This document shows, piece by piece, positions 1 through 4,899 of a stretch of 5,290 bases of DNA (position 1 is its first letter; each line of letters begins with the position of its first letter). The notes beneath the pieces are model-generated. The model was not told the DNA's origin and did no database searches. It was given only the letters and a program-made list of their open reading frames with translations. A program made the translations under genes and the position numbers. Source of the stretch: an uncultured Oscillospiraceae bacterium. Lineage in GTDB: Bacteria > Bacillota > Clostridia > Oscillospirales > Oscillospiraceae. Location of the stretch: NCBI GenBank assembly GCA_959022875.1, contig CAUFAM010000110.1, forward strand, positions 1 through 5,290, written 5' to 3'.

Positions 1-783
1 TGCCTGCAGCCCGATGTGCTGCTGAAACTGCCCACTTTGGCTAATATCTTCTTGGAGAATGTGGCCACGGACCTGAGCGTGGGCAATATTCTGGCATTTG
101 CCGAGCTGGCCATTGGAATGGACCCGGAAAGCGATGTGACCATTGTGTCCATGCCTTGGACCGGCGTTTGGTATAACGGAGCGTCCATGGTGGTTCCCAT
201 TGAGGATGAACTGCTGGAGATTCTCAACGATGGCATTAACCCCTATCTGAATGACATCCAGTCCAGTGATTTACAGCTGATGTACAAAAAGAGCGACGGA
301 AGCTTTGGTGTGACCAATGGAACCCTGGCCGATCCCAGTATGGGCCGGGTACAGGTGAGCACACCTTCTGAGCCCGAGGAGCCTGAAGAGCCGGTGGTAC
401 CGGAGGAACCGGAAACTCCGGATGGGTCTGGGTCTTCCGGTGAGGGAACTACCACAGAGGATCCTGTGATTTCCGGGAATCCTGACGGATCGGGCGGAAG
501 CAGCACAGGAGAGGGCGGCGGCCAGTCCGGCCAACAGGGGGAAACCTCCCAGGGTGGCAGCACCTCTGGAGAGACCGGAGGTACCTCAGGGGAGACCGGC
601 GGCACCTCCGGAGAGACTGGCGGCGGTGAAAGCGCCCCTGTGGATCCTGTCATCCCCGGTGATTCTGTGATCCCCGGGGATGGACCGAGCAGTGGTGGTA
701 CGGTCTCCTCCAGCTCTACTCAGAGTGGGGGTGGCCTTCCTGCTGGCGGAGAGGCAGACCAGGGTGCAGGCAACGTGGCCTGA
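1..783 (+). CDS. LCP (LytR-CpsA-Psr) family cell-wall protein, C-terminal part, 5'-truncated by the window
   Basis: The frame is open from base 1, so the true start is upstream; the GTG at 16 lies inside the conserved domain and is not the start. LCP proteins are membrane-anchored, extracytoplasmic enzymes that transfer undecaprenyl-linked teichoic acids or other glycopolymers onto peptidoglycan. The first ~115 residues match the end of that domain: a TDLS segment (nt ~67-80), a hydrophobic LAFAELA helix, TIVSMPW (nt ~139-159), and INPYLND near nt 235-255. From nt ~358 the protein becomes a low-complexity tail: first Pro/Glu-rich (EEPEEPVVPEEPETP), then Gly/Ser/Thr-rich with a 7-residue tandem repeat and two VIPGD copies, ending GNVA. 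No LPXTG-type sorting signal is visible. rsfS follows about 100 nt downstream; an LCP gene before rsfS is common in Clostridia. Family assignment is firm; the polymer transferred is unknown. Confidence 0.85.
   Translation, partial: CLQPDVLLKLPTLANIFLENVATDLSVGNILAFAELAIGMDPESDVTIVSMPWTGVWYNGASMVVPIEDELLEILNDGINPYLNDIQSSDLQLMYKKSDGSFGVTNGTLADPSMGRVQVSTPSEPEEPEEPVVPEEPETPDGSGSSGEGTTTEDPVISGNPDGSGGSSTGEGGGQSGQQGETSQGGSTSGETGGTSGETGGTSGETGGGESAPVDPVIPGDSVIPGDGPSSGGTVSSSSTQSGGGLPAGGEADQGAGNVA
562..624 (+). repeat. Three 21-bp in-frame tandem repeats encoding TSGETGG
   Basis: Three consecutive 7-codon units (562-582, 583-603, 604-624) each encode TSGETGG. A degenerate fourth unit precedes them at about 535-561 (GETSQGGS). 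The copies differ only at third codon positions (for example TCT, TCA and TCC for Ser), so the peptide is kept while the DNA has drifted. The repeat lies in the extracellular tail of the LCP protein and probably forms a flexible wall-spanning linker. Confidence 0.9.
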
Positions 784-810
784 ATGCTGCCCTGTTTGCA
801 GATTCATTGA

Positions 811-827
811 CCGGAGCATAGCTTCGG
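811..827 (+). other. Small hairpin in the LCP-rsfS gap
   Basis: CCGGAGC (811-817) can pair with GCTTCGG (821-827) through a 3-nt loop, giving 7 pairs with one G-U. No T-tract follows, so it is not an intrinsic terminator. It could be an mRNA processing or stabilising element between the two genes, or chance; the gap shows no clear promoter. Confidence 0.3.
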
Positions 828-870
828 AGCGCATAGTCCCAGTGAGGATAACCTGAAATGAAAGAAACGA

Positions 871-876
871 AAGGAG
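871..876 (+). promoter_or_regulatory. Ribosome binding site that sets the rsfS start
   Basis: AAGGAG lies 8 nt before the ATG at 885. The alternative in-frame ATG at 858 has only a GAGG about 10 nt upstream and would add nine residues (MKETKGADR) not expected at the start of RsfS proteins. Confidence 0.75.
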
Positions 877-884
877 CAGACCGG

Positions 885-1238
885 ATGAATTCCTATGAGC
901 TCGCGGCCCTGCTGGCCAAGGCACTGGATGCCAAGAAAGGACAGGACATTAAGGTCCTGAAAACGGAGGAGCTGACCACCCTGGCGGACTATTTTGTCCT
1001 GTGTACCGCGACTTCCAATACGCAGGTAAAGGCCATGTCGGATGCCTGTGAAGAGGCGGCGGAGAAGCAGGGGGAGCATGTCCACCACATTGAGGGACAC
1101 CGGGACGGCACCTGGCTGCTGATGGATTTTTCCAGCGTGGTGGTCCATGTGTTTACCGATGAGGCCAGAAAGTTCTATGACCTGGAGCGGCTTTGGAGCG
1201 ATGCCCAGGAAATGGACATGGCGGAGATCTTGAAGTAA
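885..1238 (+). CDS. rsfS: Ribosomal silencing factor RsfS (YbeB/Iojap family)
   Basis: RsfS binds protein uL14 on the 50S subunit and blocks joining of the 30S, lowering translation during starvation and stationary phase. The 117-residue product is the normal length and shows the family's hallmarks: an N-terminal helix with AKALDAKKGQDIKVL, then LADYFVLCTATSNTQVKA (residues 33-50), and the C-terminal block beginning EGHRDGTWLLMDF (residues 70-82) and continuing through VVVHVF to FYDLERLW (residues 97-104). I chose the ATG at 885 over the one at 858 because it has a near-ideal AAGGAG site and the product then begins MNSYELAALL, as family members typically do. The gene follows the LCP gene, matching the usual clostridial cluster with nadD and yqeK (which would lie off the left edge). 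It ends just before a strong terminator, so it is the last gene of its transcript. Confidence 0.95.
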   Translation: MNSYELAALLAKALDAKKGQDIKVLKTEELTTLADYFVLCTATSNTQVKAMSDACEEAAEKQGEHVHHIEGHRDGTWLLMDFSSVVVHVFTDEARKFYDLERLWSDAQEMDMAEILK

Positions 1239-1239
1239 C

Positions 1240-1275
1240 AAAAAAGTACCCTGGCCTGAGCCAGGGTACTTTTTT
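1240..1275. terminator. Bidirectional intrinsic terminator between convergent genes
   Basis: A perfect 10-bp stem, GTACCCTGGC (1246-1255) with GCCAGGGTAC (1260-1269), closes on a CTGA loop. It is flanked by six A (1240-1245) and six T (1270-1275), so it works as a terminator read from either strand. It sits directly after the rsfS stop (1236-1238), and the lipid kinase stop codon on the minus strand (1274-1276) lies within the T-tract edge, so both genes share it. Confidence 0.95.
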
Positions 1276-2170
1276 ATGCGCCTTGAATGATTTGCAGGGC
1301 CTTTTGGCGGTTGGCAATTACATTGACCGGTTGGCTGCCGCCAAACTCCCCGTCAATGGTCCAGGGGAGCGGCCGGTCACAGGTGAAGGTGAGGCTGCTA
1401 GCCTGGAACTGGATCAGTGCCCCGCCATCGGCGGGGGAGAGATTGATAAGTGCCTGCAGACCGTTTGCAAGATCGGCCAGGCTCAGGGGCTTTTTGACCA
1501 GGGTGACCTCAAACAGCCCGTCGTCCAGCACCACCTGATCGCTGTTGGGGGGCTTGATCCCGCCGATGGAGATGGAATTGCTCACCATGCCGAAGTAGAA
1601 GTCGTCCTCCAGCACATGGCCGTCGTATTCCACCTTGATGTGATAGGGGGAAATGGTGGGCAGGGAGGCGATGCCGCCGAAAATGTAGGCCAGATGGCCA
1701 AAGGTCTTTTTCAGATCCTGGGGGGTGTCGTAGGCCACATTGGTAAAGGCGCCGAAGGCAGCCACATAGACAAAGGGGCGGTCATTGAGCAGTCCCATAT
1801 CAATGGGGGTGAGTTTCCCGGCCCCGGCGGCTGCCAGGGTAGCGCGCTTGGTGCCTTTGGGCAGGTGAAGGGTGGCGGCACAGTCATTGGTGGAGCCAAA
1901 GGGAATGTACCCCAGGGGAGGGGGAGCCTCCAGCCCCAAAAGACCGCCGGAGACCTCGCTGAGGGTGCCGTCGCCGCCGGCACACACCACACGCTCAAAC
2001 TGCGGGCCCAGCTCCCGAGCTGCCCGGGCGGCGTCGCCTTTGCCCTGGGTGGGGTAGACGGTGGTGAGCCACCCGGCTTTGGTAAAGGTATCCAGAACCG
2101 TAGAGAGCTCGCCGGTGATTTTACCGGTTCCGGAAGTGGGATTGTAGATAAAGAGAAGACGTTTCAACAT
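1274..2170 (-). CDS. Diacylglycerol/lipid kinase family protein (DgkB/YegS/BmrU type)
   Basis: This family uses ATP to phosphorylate diacylglycerol or related lipids on the cytoplasmic face of the membrane; in Firmicutes DgkB recycles diacylglycerol released during lipoteichoic acid synthesis. The 298-residue product is typical in length. Visible motifs are NPTSG (10-14) at the nucleotide-binding N-terminus, GGDGT (65-69) followed by Glu72, an IPFGSTNDCA block (89-98) in place of the usual GTxNDxA, DDGLFEV (216-222), and TIDGE (271-275) in the C-terminal beta-sandwich domain. The start is the ATG at 2170-2168 because GGAGG lies 9 nt upstream and the protein then begins MLKRLLFIYNPTSG as expected; an ATG at 2224 would add 18 atypical residues. 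It is a single gene, divergent from azlC and convergent with rsfS. Family is secure; exact substrate is not. Confidence 0.9.
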   Translation of the reverse strand: MLKRLLFIYNPTSGTGKITGELSTVLDTFTKAGWLTTVYPTQGKGDAARAARELGPQFERVVCAGGDGTLSEVSGGLLGLEAPPPLGYIPFGSTNDCAATLHLPKGTKRATLAAAGAGKLTPIDMGLLNDRPFVYVAAFGAFTNVAYDTPQDLKKTFGHLAYIFGGIASLPTISPYHIKVEYDGHVLEDDFYFGMVSNSISIGGIKPPNSDQVVLDDGLFEVTLVKKPLSLADLANGLQALINLSPADGGALIQFQASSLTFTCDRPLPWTIDGEFGGSQPVNVIANRQKALQIIQGA

Positions 2171-2179
2171 GTCAGGAAT

Positions 2180-2184
2180 CCTCC
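2180..2184 (-). promoter_or_regulatory. Ribosome binding site for the lipid kinase gene
   Basis: Read on the minus strand, GGAGG is followed by 9 nt and then the ATG at 2170. It decides for this start over the in-frame ATG at 2224. Confidence 0.8.
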
Positions 2185-2241
2185 AGAATATGCTCGGGGC
2201 GATGGAATGGCAAATATATTCCATTATGTCAAGCAGAGAAT

Positions 2242-2269
2242 ATTATAAGTAGCTTTTCAAAAAAATCAA
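2242..2269 (-). promoter_or_regulatory. Candidate sigma-A promoter for the lipid kinase gene
   Basis: On the minus strand, TTGATT (2269-2264) is followed by 16 nt and a perfect TATAAT (2247-2242). Transcription would start near 2235, giving a leader of about 65 nt. The -35 matches consensus at four of six positions. Confidence 0.6.
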
Positions 2270-2295
2270 GGAAAACGGGGCAAAATTATCAATAT

Positions 2296-2311
2296 CTTAA
2301 TAATTATTAAG
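2296..2311. promoter_or_regulatory. Perfect 16-bp palindrome in the divergent promoter region
   Basis: CTTAATAATTATTAAG is identical to its own reverse complement. It lies between the two divergent candidate promoters, about 26 bp from the minus-strand -35 and 29 bp from the plus-strand -35. Its symmetry and position fit an operator for a dimeric regulator, but in such AT-rich DNA chance is possible. No regulator gene lies in the window. Confidence 0.45.
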
Positions 2312-2340
2312 GGATGCCGGGAGAGATGGGGAAAAGGGGG

Positions 2341-2369
2341 TTGAAACATGGAGAGAAAACGGGTAAAAT
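2341..2369 (+). promoter_or_regulatory. Candidate sigma-A promoter for the azlC-azlD-reductase operon
   Basis: TTGAAA (2341-2346), a 17-nt spacer and TAAAAT (2364-2369) each match consensus at five of six positions. Transcription would start near 2376, about 30 nt before the azlC ATG at 2407. This also rules out the longer in-frame start at 2314. Confidence 0.7.
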
Positions 2370-2392
2370 GAGTGGAAATCTCTTGAATGGAC

Positions 2393-2398
2393 GAGGTG
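2393..2398 (+). promoter_or_regulatory. Ribosome binding site that sets the azlC start
   Basis: GAGGTG is followed by 8 nt and the ATG at 2407. It picks this start over upstream in-frame candidates at 2314 and 2398. Confidence 0.75.
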
Positions 2399-2406
2399 TG
2401 ATATTC

Positions 2407-3129
2407 ATGGATCGAAAGACCCTTGCCGCCGCCTTTCCGGTGACGGTTCCGGTTTTGATGGGCTATCTGGCCATAGGAATGGCCTTTGGCCTGATGCTCC
2501 AGACGGCAGGATATGGTGTAGGCTGGGCGCTGCTGATGAGCCTGACCATCTATGCCGGATCCGGACAATATTTGGGCGTGTCCCTTTTGGCCACCGGGGC
2601 CCATTTGAGCCAGGTGGCTTTTTTGACGCTGATGATCAATTTCCGGCACCTGGTCTATGGACTGTCCATGCTGGAAAAATTCCGTGGAATGGGCCCGCGT
2701 AAGTTCTATATGATTTTTTCTCTGACCGATGAGACCTATGCCCTGCTCAGTGCCGCCAAGGCCCCGGAGGGCATTGATGAACACCGGTATTATTTTGCCA
2801 TGGCCATGCTGGATCACAGCTATTGGATTGTCGGTTCCGTGCTGGGCTCCGTGCTGGGCTCTGCCCTGGGCTTTGACACCACCGGCGTGGATTTTGCCAT
2901 GACGGCCCTGTTTTTGGTGATCGCAGTGGGCCAGTGGAAGAAGGCGGGCAGCCACCTGCCCGCCCTGCTGGGCGGTGCGGCCACCCTGGTGAGCCTGCTG
3001 ATAGTGGGAGCGGACGATATGCTGCTGCCCGCTCTGGGAATGATTGTGATTCTCCTCACTGTCCTTCGGGGACGTCTGGGAGAGGAGAACCGTGCAGCTG
3101 TAGGAGAGGAGGAAGAGACATGCCGCTGA
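2407..3129 (+). CDS. azlC: AzlC family branched-chain amino acid exporter, large subunit
   Basis: AzlC is the large membrane subunit of a two-part exporter of branched-chain amino acids and their analogues; overexpression of azlCD in Bacillus subtilis gives 4-azaleucine resistance. The 240-residue product shows the family signatures: MGYLAIGMAFGLML (18-31), YAGSGQYLGVSLLATG (49-64), INFRHLVYGLSM (77-88) and FSLTDETYALL (104-114). Several hydrophobic stretches follow (about 136-155, 162-177, 186-201, 204-220), and the tail is hydrophilic and acidic. The start at 2407 is supported by GAGGTG 8 nt upstream and by a promoter lying between it and the longer start at 2314. The 3' end overlaps azlD by 10 nt, so the two are translationally coupled. 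A short in-frame repetition (GSVLGSVLGSALG, residues 143-155) is present in a membrane segment. Confident in family; the transported substrate is by homology only. Confidence 0.92.
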   Translation: MDRKTLAAAFPVTVPVLMGYLAIGMAFGLMLQTAGYGVGWALLMSLTIYAGSGQYLGVSLLATGAHLSQVAFLTLMINFRHLVYGLSMLEKFRGMGPRKFYMIFSLTDETYALLSAAKAPEGIDEHRYYFAMAMLDHSYWIVGSVLGSVLGSALGFDTTGVDFAMTALFLVIAVGQWKKAGSHLPALLGGAATLVSLLIVGADDMLLPALGMIVILLTVLRGRLGEENRAAVGEEEETCR

Positions 3130-3455
3130 GCCCCATGGAAACCTTGGCCTCTATTTTTGTTATGTCAGTAGTTACCTTCTTTACCCGGGCCCTGCCTTTC
3201 CTGCTTTTTGACCGTGGGGACCGCCCCCCGAAAATTGTTTTGTACCTGGGCAAGGTACTCCCGCCCGCCATTATTGCCATGCTCATCGTCTACTGCCTGA
3301 AAGGGGTCACCTTTACCACTCTGGGGGGATGGCTGCCCACGCTGCTGGCCGGAGTAACGGCGGTACTGCTGCATCTGTGGAAGGGAAACGACCTGCTGTC
3401 CATTTTTGGAGCTACGGGCCTTTATATGGTGCTGGTACAGGTTGTATTTGCGTGA
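3120..3455 (+). CDS. azlD: AzlD family branched-chain amino acid exporter, small subunit
   Basis: AzlD is the small integral-membrane partner of AzlC, and both are needed for export. The 111-residue product has the usual size, with hydrophobic segments at about 8-30, 46-62, 67-86 and 92-110. Family motifs visible are TRALPFLLF (22-30) and GKVLPPAIIAMLIVYCLKG (44-62). The ATG at 3120 is chosen because AGGAGG (3107-3112) lies 7 nt upstream and the start overlaps the last ten bases of azlC, the classic arrangement. The same frame is open back to 2934, but that part lies inside azlC and its translation is not membrane-like. The reductase gene follows after 9 nt. Confidence 0.92.
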   Translation: MPLSPMETLASIFVMSVVTFFTRALPFLLFDRGDRPPKIVLYLGKVLPPAIIAMLIVYCLKGVTFTTLGGWLPTLLAGVTAVLLHLWKGNDLLSIFGATGLYMVLVQVVFA

Positions 3456-3464
3456 GGTGAAAGC

Positions 3465-4202
3465 ATGGAAAAGCATGTGCTGATTACCGGGGCATCCAGG
3501 GGCATCGGGGCGGCTACCGCCCGGCGTTTTGCCCAGGGCGGCTGGAACGTGAGCATCCACTATCATAAAAGCCGGGCCCAGGCCCTGGACCTGGCGGAGG
3601 AGCTGGCCGGAATGGGCTGCAAGACCACGCTGGTTCAGGGGGACGTGTCCCAGCCGGAACAGGCCCGGGAGCTGGTGGAGCAGGCCCAACAGGCGCTGGG
3701 TGCGTTGGATGCGCTGGTATGCAATGCGGGGGTTGCCCTGCCCATCCAATTGCTCACCGACACCACGGACAGCCAGTGGCGGCAGGTGATGGGGACGGAC
3801 CTGGATGGGGTATTCCATGTGCTGCGTGCAGCAATTCCCGGCATGGTCTCCCAAAAAGCGGGGAGCATTGTGACCGTTTCCTCCATGTGGGGAGTGACGG
3901 GCGGTTCCTGTGAAGCGCCCTATTCCGCAGCCAAAGCTGGAGTGGTGGGGTTGACTAAGGCCCTGGCCAAGGAGCTGGGGCCATCCCATATCCGGGTCAA
4001 CTGTGTGGCACCCGGAGCCATTGAGACGGAAATGACAGCCTTTTTGTCTCCGGAGGACCGGGAGGCACTGGCCCAAGAGGCCCCGCTGGGCAGAATGGGC
4101 ACGCCGGAAGACGTGGCCGACGCCATCTATTTTCTGGCCGGGGAGCAGGCAGGATTTATTACCGGCCAGGTGCTGTGTGTGGATGGCGGAATGGTCATTT
4201 AA
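3465..4202 (+). CDS. SDR family oxidoreductase, FabG-like; possibly a YmfI-type EF-P 5-aminopentanone reductase
   Basis: This is a classical short-chain dehydrogenase of 245 residues that should use NAD(P)H to reduce a ketone. Visible features are the cofactor motif TGASRGIG (8-15), Asp60 in GDV, NAG (87-89), catalytic Ser140, and Tyr153 with Lys157 in YSAAK. The loop after Lys157 reads KALAKELG, then VNCVAPGAIETEM (178-190) and the C-terminal ITGQVLCVDGG. The fourth catalytic position, Asn in FabG, aligns with Asp112 (TDLDGVF). The SSMWG stretch (139-143) resembles clostridial proteins often annotated as elongation factor P 5-aminopentanone reductase rather than the fatty-acid FabG, and no fatty acid synthesis genes are nearby. 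GAGGTGA (3454-3460) overlaps the azlD stop and precedes the ATG, so the gene is in the azl operon. Reductase family is certain; substrate is not. Confidence 0.88.
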   Translation: MEKHVLITGASRGIGAATARRFAQGGWNVSIHYHKSRAQALDLAEELAGMGCKTTLVQGDVSQPEQARELVEQAQQALGALDALVCNAGVALPIQLLTDTTDSQWRQVMGTDLDGVFHVLRAAIPGMVSQKAGSIVTVSSMWGVTGGSCEAPYSAAKAGVVGLTKALAKELGPSHIRVNCVAPGAIETEMTAFLSPEDREALAQEAPLGRMGTPEDVADAIYFLAGEQAGFITGQVLCVDGGMVI

Positions 4203-4246
4203 GTCAGATATAAGGGAAAAATAAAAGAAATTTAATAAATATTCCG

Positions 4247-4275
4247 TTGTCAGTGGGGAAAAAAGTTGCTATACT
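4247..4275 (+). promoter_or_regulatory. Sigma-A promoter for the small membrane protein gene
   Basis: TTGTCA (4247-4252), a 17-nt spacer and TATACT (4270-4275) each match consensus at five of six positions. Transcription would begin near 4282, giving a leader of about 56 nt. I see no terminator between the reductase stop at 4202 and this promoter, so read-through from the azl operon is also possible. Confidence 0.75.
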
Positions 4276-4306
4276 ACCCATATAAGCGATCATTTTGAAC
4301 CAAATG

Positions 4307-4326
4307 CACCCGCATAACGCGGGGTG
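4307..4326 (+). other. Leader hairpin abutting the ribosome binding site
   Basis: CACCCGC (4307-4313) can pair with GCGGGGTG (4319-4326) around an ATAAC loop, with one G bulged. The hairpin's 3' side ends on the first G of the GGAGG site (4326-4330) used by the gene at 4338, so folding could lower access of ribosomes. Pairing is visible; any regulatory role is inference. Confidence 0.4.
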
Positions 4327-4337
4327 GAGGAAGGCAA

Positions 4338-4589
4338 ATGGGCAGCTCAAGCGGAAATTACGGCGGTTATCGGGGCCGCAGAACTCTGACAGATATTTTA
4401 AGAATCATTGCCATCGTTCTGGCTGTGATGGTTGCGTTGGTGCTGGGTGGATTGCTGCTTGCCCAGGACTACCTGGTCTATACCGACGAGGGACTGCGCC
4501 TGGATCTCCCCTTTTTCCAGGAGGAGGGCAACGTGTCCGGGCAAAGAGCCCTGGATCCCGGCAGCATTACCGTAAAAGAAGAGTCGTAG
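4338..4589 (+). CDS. Small single-pass membrane protein of unknown function (83 aa)
   Basis: I cannot assign a function. The 83-residue product has a short Gly/Ser/Arg-rich N-terminus (1-15, including GRR), one strongly hydrophobic segment at about 21-42 (IRLIAIV-like through VMVALVLGGLLLA), then a mostly acidic outer part with YTDEGLRLDLPFF (48-60). The positive N-terminus predicts the C-terminus lies outside the cell. The YTDEGLRLDLPFF stretch resembles, from memory, the segment just after the membrane anchor of larger extracellular enzymes in related Clostridia, so this could be a shortened relative; this is uncertain. The gene is real on signals: a good promoter at 4247-4275, GGAGG 7 nt before the ATG, and a stop at 4587-4589 before a hairpin terminator. 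Reading past the amber stop in frame adds only 18 codons, so a single lost stop does not restore a longer protein. Confidence 0.75.
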   Translation: MGSSSGNYGGYRGRRTLTDILRIIAIVLAVMVALVLGGLLLAQDYLVYTDEGLRLDLPFFQEEGNVSGQRALDPGSITVKEES

Positions 4590-4638
4590 CAGCCTGGGGC
4601 AGCGTTTGATATGATGAGGGAAAACAGTGCAGACTATG

Positions 4639-4655
4639 GTGGCTGACGCAGCCAC
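4639..4655. other. Perfect 7-bp hairpin without a T-tract
   Basis: GTGGCTG (4639-4645) pairs perfectly with CAGCCAC (4649-4655) through a 3-nt ACG loop. No run of T follows on either strand, so it is not a typical terminator. It lies between the small gene's stop and the terminator-like hairpin at 4684-4727. Confidence 0.5.
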
Positions 4656-4683
4656 AAAACGGGTATAATAAAATAGAACGTAT

Positions 4684-4727
4684 AGGAGCGTCCGACTGCT
4701 GCGTGCAGTTTGACGCTCTTTGTCTTT
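4684..4727 (+). terminator. Likely intrinsic terminator of the small membrane protein transcript
   Basis: GAGCGTC (4686-4692) pairs with GACGCTC (4712-4718); inside it ACTGC (4695-4699) pairs with GCAGT (4705-4709) around a TGCGT loop. One C-T mismatch and a G-U pair separate the two stems, and outer pairs extend the stem by about two. The T-rich run TTTGTCTTT (4719-4727) follows on the plus strand only, so it should stop plus-strand transcripts. Confidence 0.75.
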
Positions 4728-4762
4728 CATTCCAAAAAATGTAAAATATAGAAAATTATGCG

Positions 4763-4782
4763 TTTTCCCAAAAGTGGGAAAA
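4763..4782. repeat. Perfect 8-bp inverted repeat in the AT-rich spacer
   Basis: TTTTCCCA (4763-4770) and TGGGAAAA (4775-4782) are exact reverse complements separated by AAAG. The site is about 100 bp upstream of the V-type ATPase promoter. It may be an operator or a weak transcript-end hairpin; neither flank has a proper T-tract outside the repeat. Confidence 0.45.
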
Positions 4783-4858
4783 ATAATTTAATGAAGACGC
4801 AACAATACTTCAAAAGCGACGGAATATGTAAGATGACAGAGAAAAACTGCACAAAAGA

Positions 4859-4899
4859 TTGTGAAAGCTTAACAAAATAACACTTGCATTTTTTCACAA
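4859..4899. promoter_or_regulatory. Repeated TTGTGAA-type half-sites around the V-type ATPase -35
   Basis: TTGTGAAA (4859-4866) and TTTCACAA (4892-4899) are exact inverted copies flanking the -35 element. Between them TTAACAA (4869-4875) pairs with the first half-site as TTGTGAA-AGC-TTAACAA. This resembles the clostridial Rex (NADH/NAD+ sensing repressor) operator, but the spacer is 3 nt where Rex sites have 4. An operator is plausible; the regulator is a guess. Confidence 0.35.

Noticed and set aside
243..653. Minus-strand Pro/Ser-rich frame with PPVSPEV repeats
   Set aside because: It is the reverse complement of the Gly/Ser/Thr repeats in the LCP tail, so its repeats are inherited from the real gene.
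807..837. Possible promoter for rsfS (TTGACC with CATAGT)
   Set aside because: The spacer is 19 nt and the -10 is poor; rsfS is more simply transcribed with the LCP gene.
2204..2232. Perfect TTGACA on the minus strand upstream of the lipid kinase
   Set aside because: No -10 element lies 16-18 nt downstream (CATTCC there); the TATAAT promoter just upstream is better.
1193..2248. Long open plus-strand frame (351 codons) opposite the lipid kinase
   Set aside because: It overlaps the end of rsfS and is antisense to a clear family protein; the translation is Gly-rich with no recognisable domain, as expected from GC-rich codon use.
2266..2955. Minus-strand frame covering the divergent promoters and the start of azlC
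   Set aside because: Crosses both promoters and is antisense to a conserved membrane protein; no plausible start signals or domain.
3165..4076. Long open minus-strand frame (303 codons) opposite azlD and the reductase
   Set aside because: Antisense to two well-supported genes, His/Gln/Gly-rich, no domain or ribosome site; a shadow.
4201..4246. Terminator after the reductase gene
   Set aside because: The stretch is AT-rich but contains no GC stem or T-tract.
4398..4730. Minus-strand frame of 110 codons over the small membrane protein and its terminator
   Set aside because: It runs through the terminator hairpin, is antisense to a gene with good signals, and has no recognisable features.
4860..4874. 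CcpA (cre) site in TGTGAAAGCTTAACA
   Set aside because: The length and central bases do not fit the 14-bp cre consensus, which needs a central CG.
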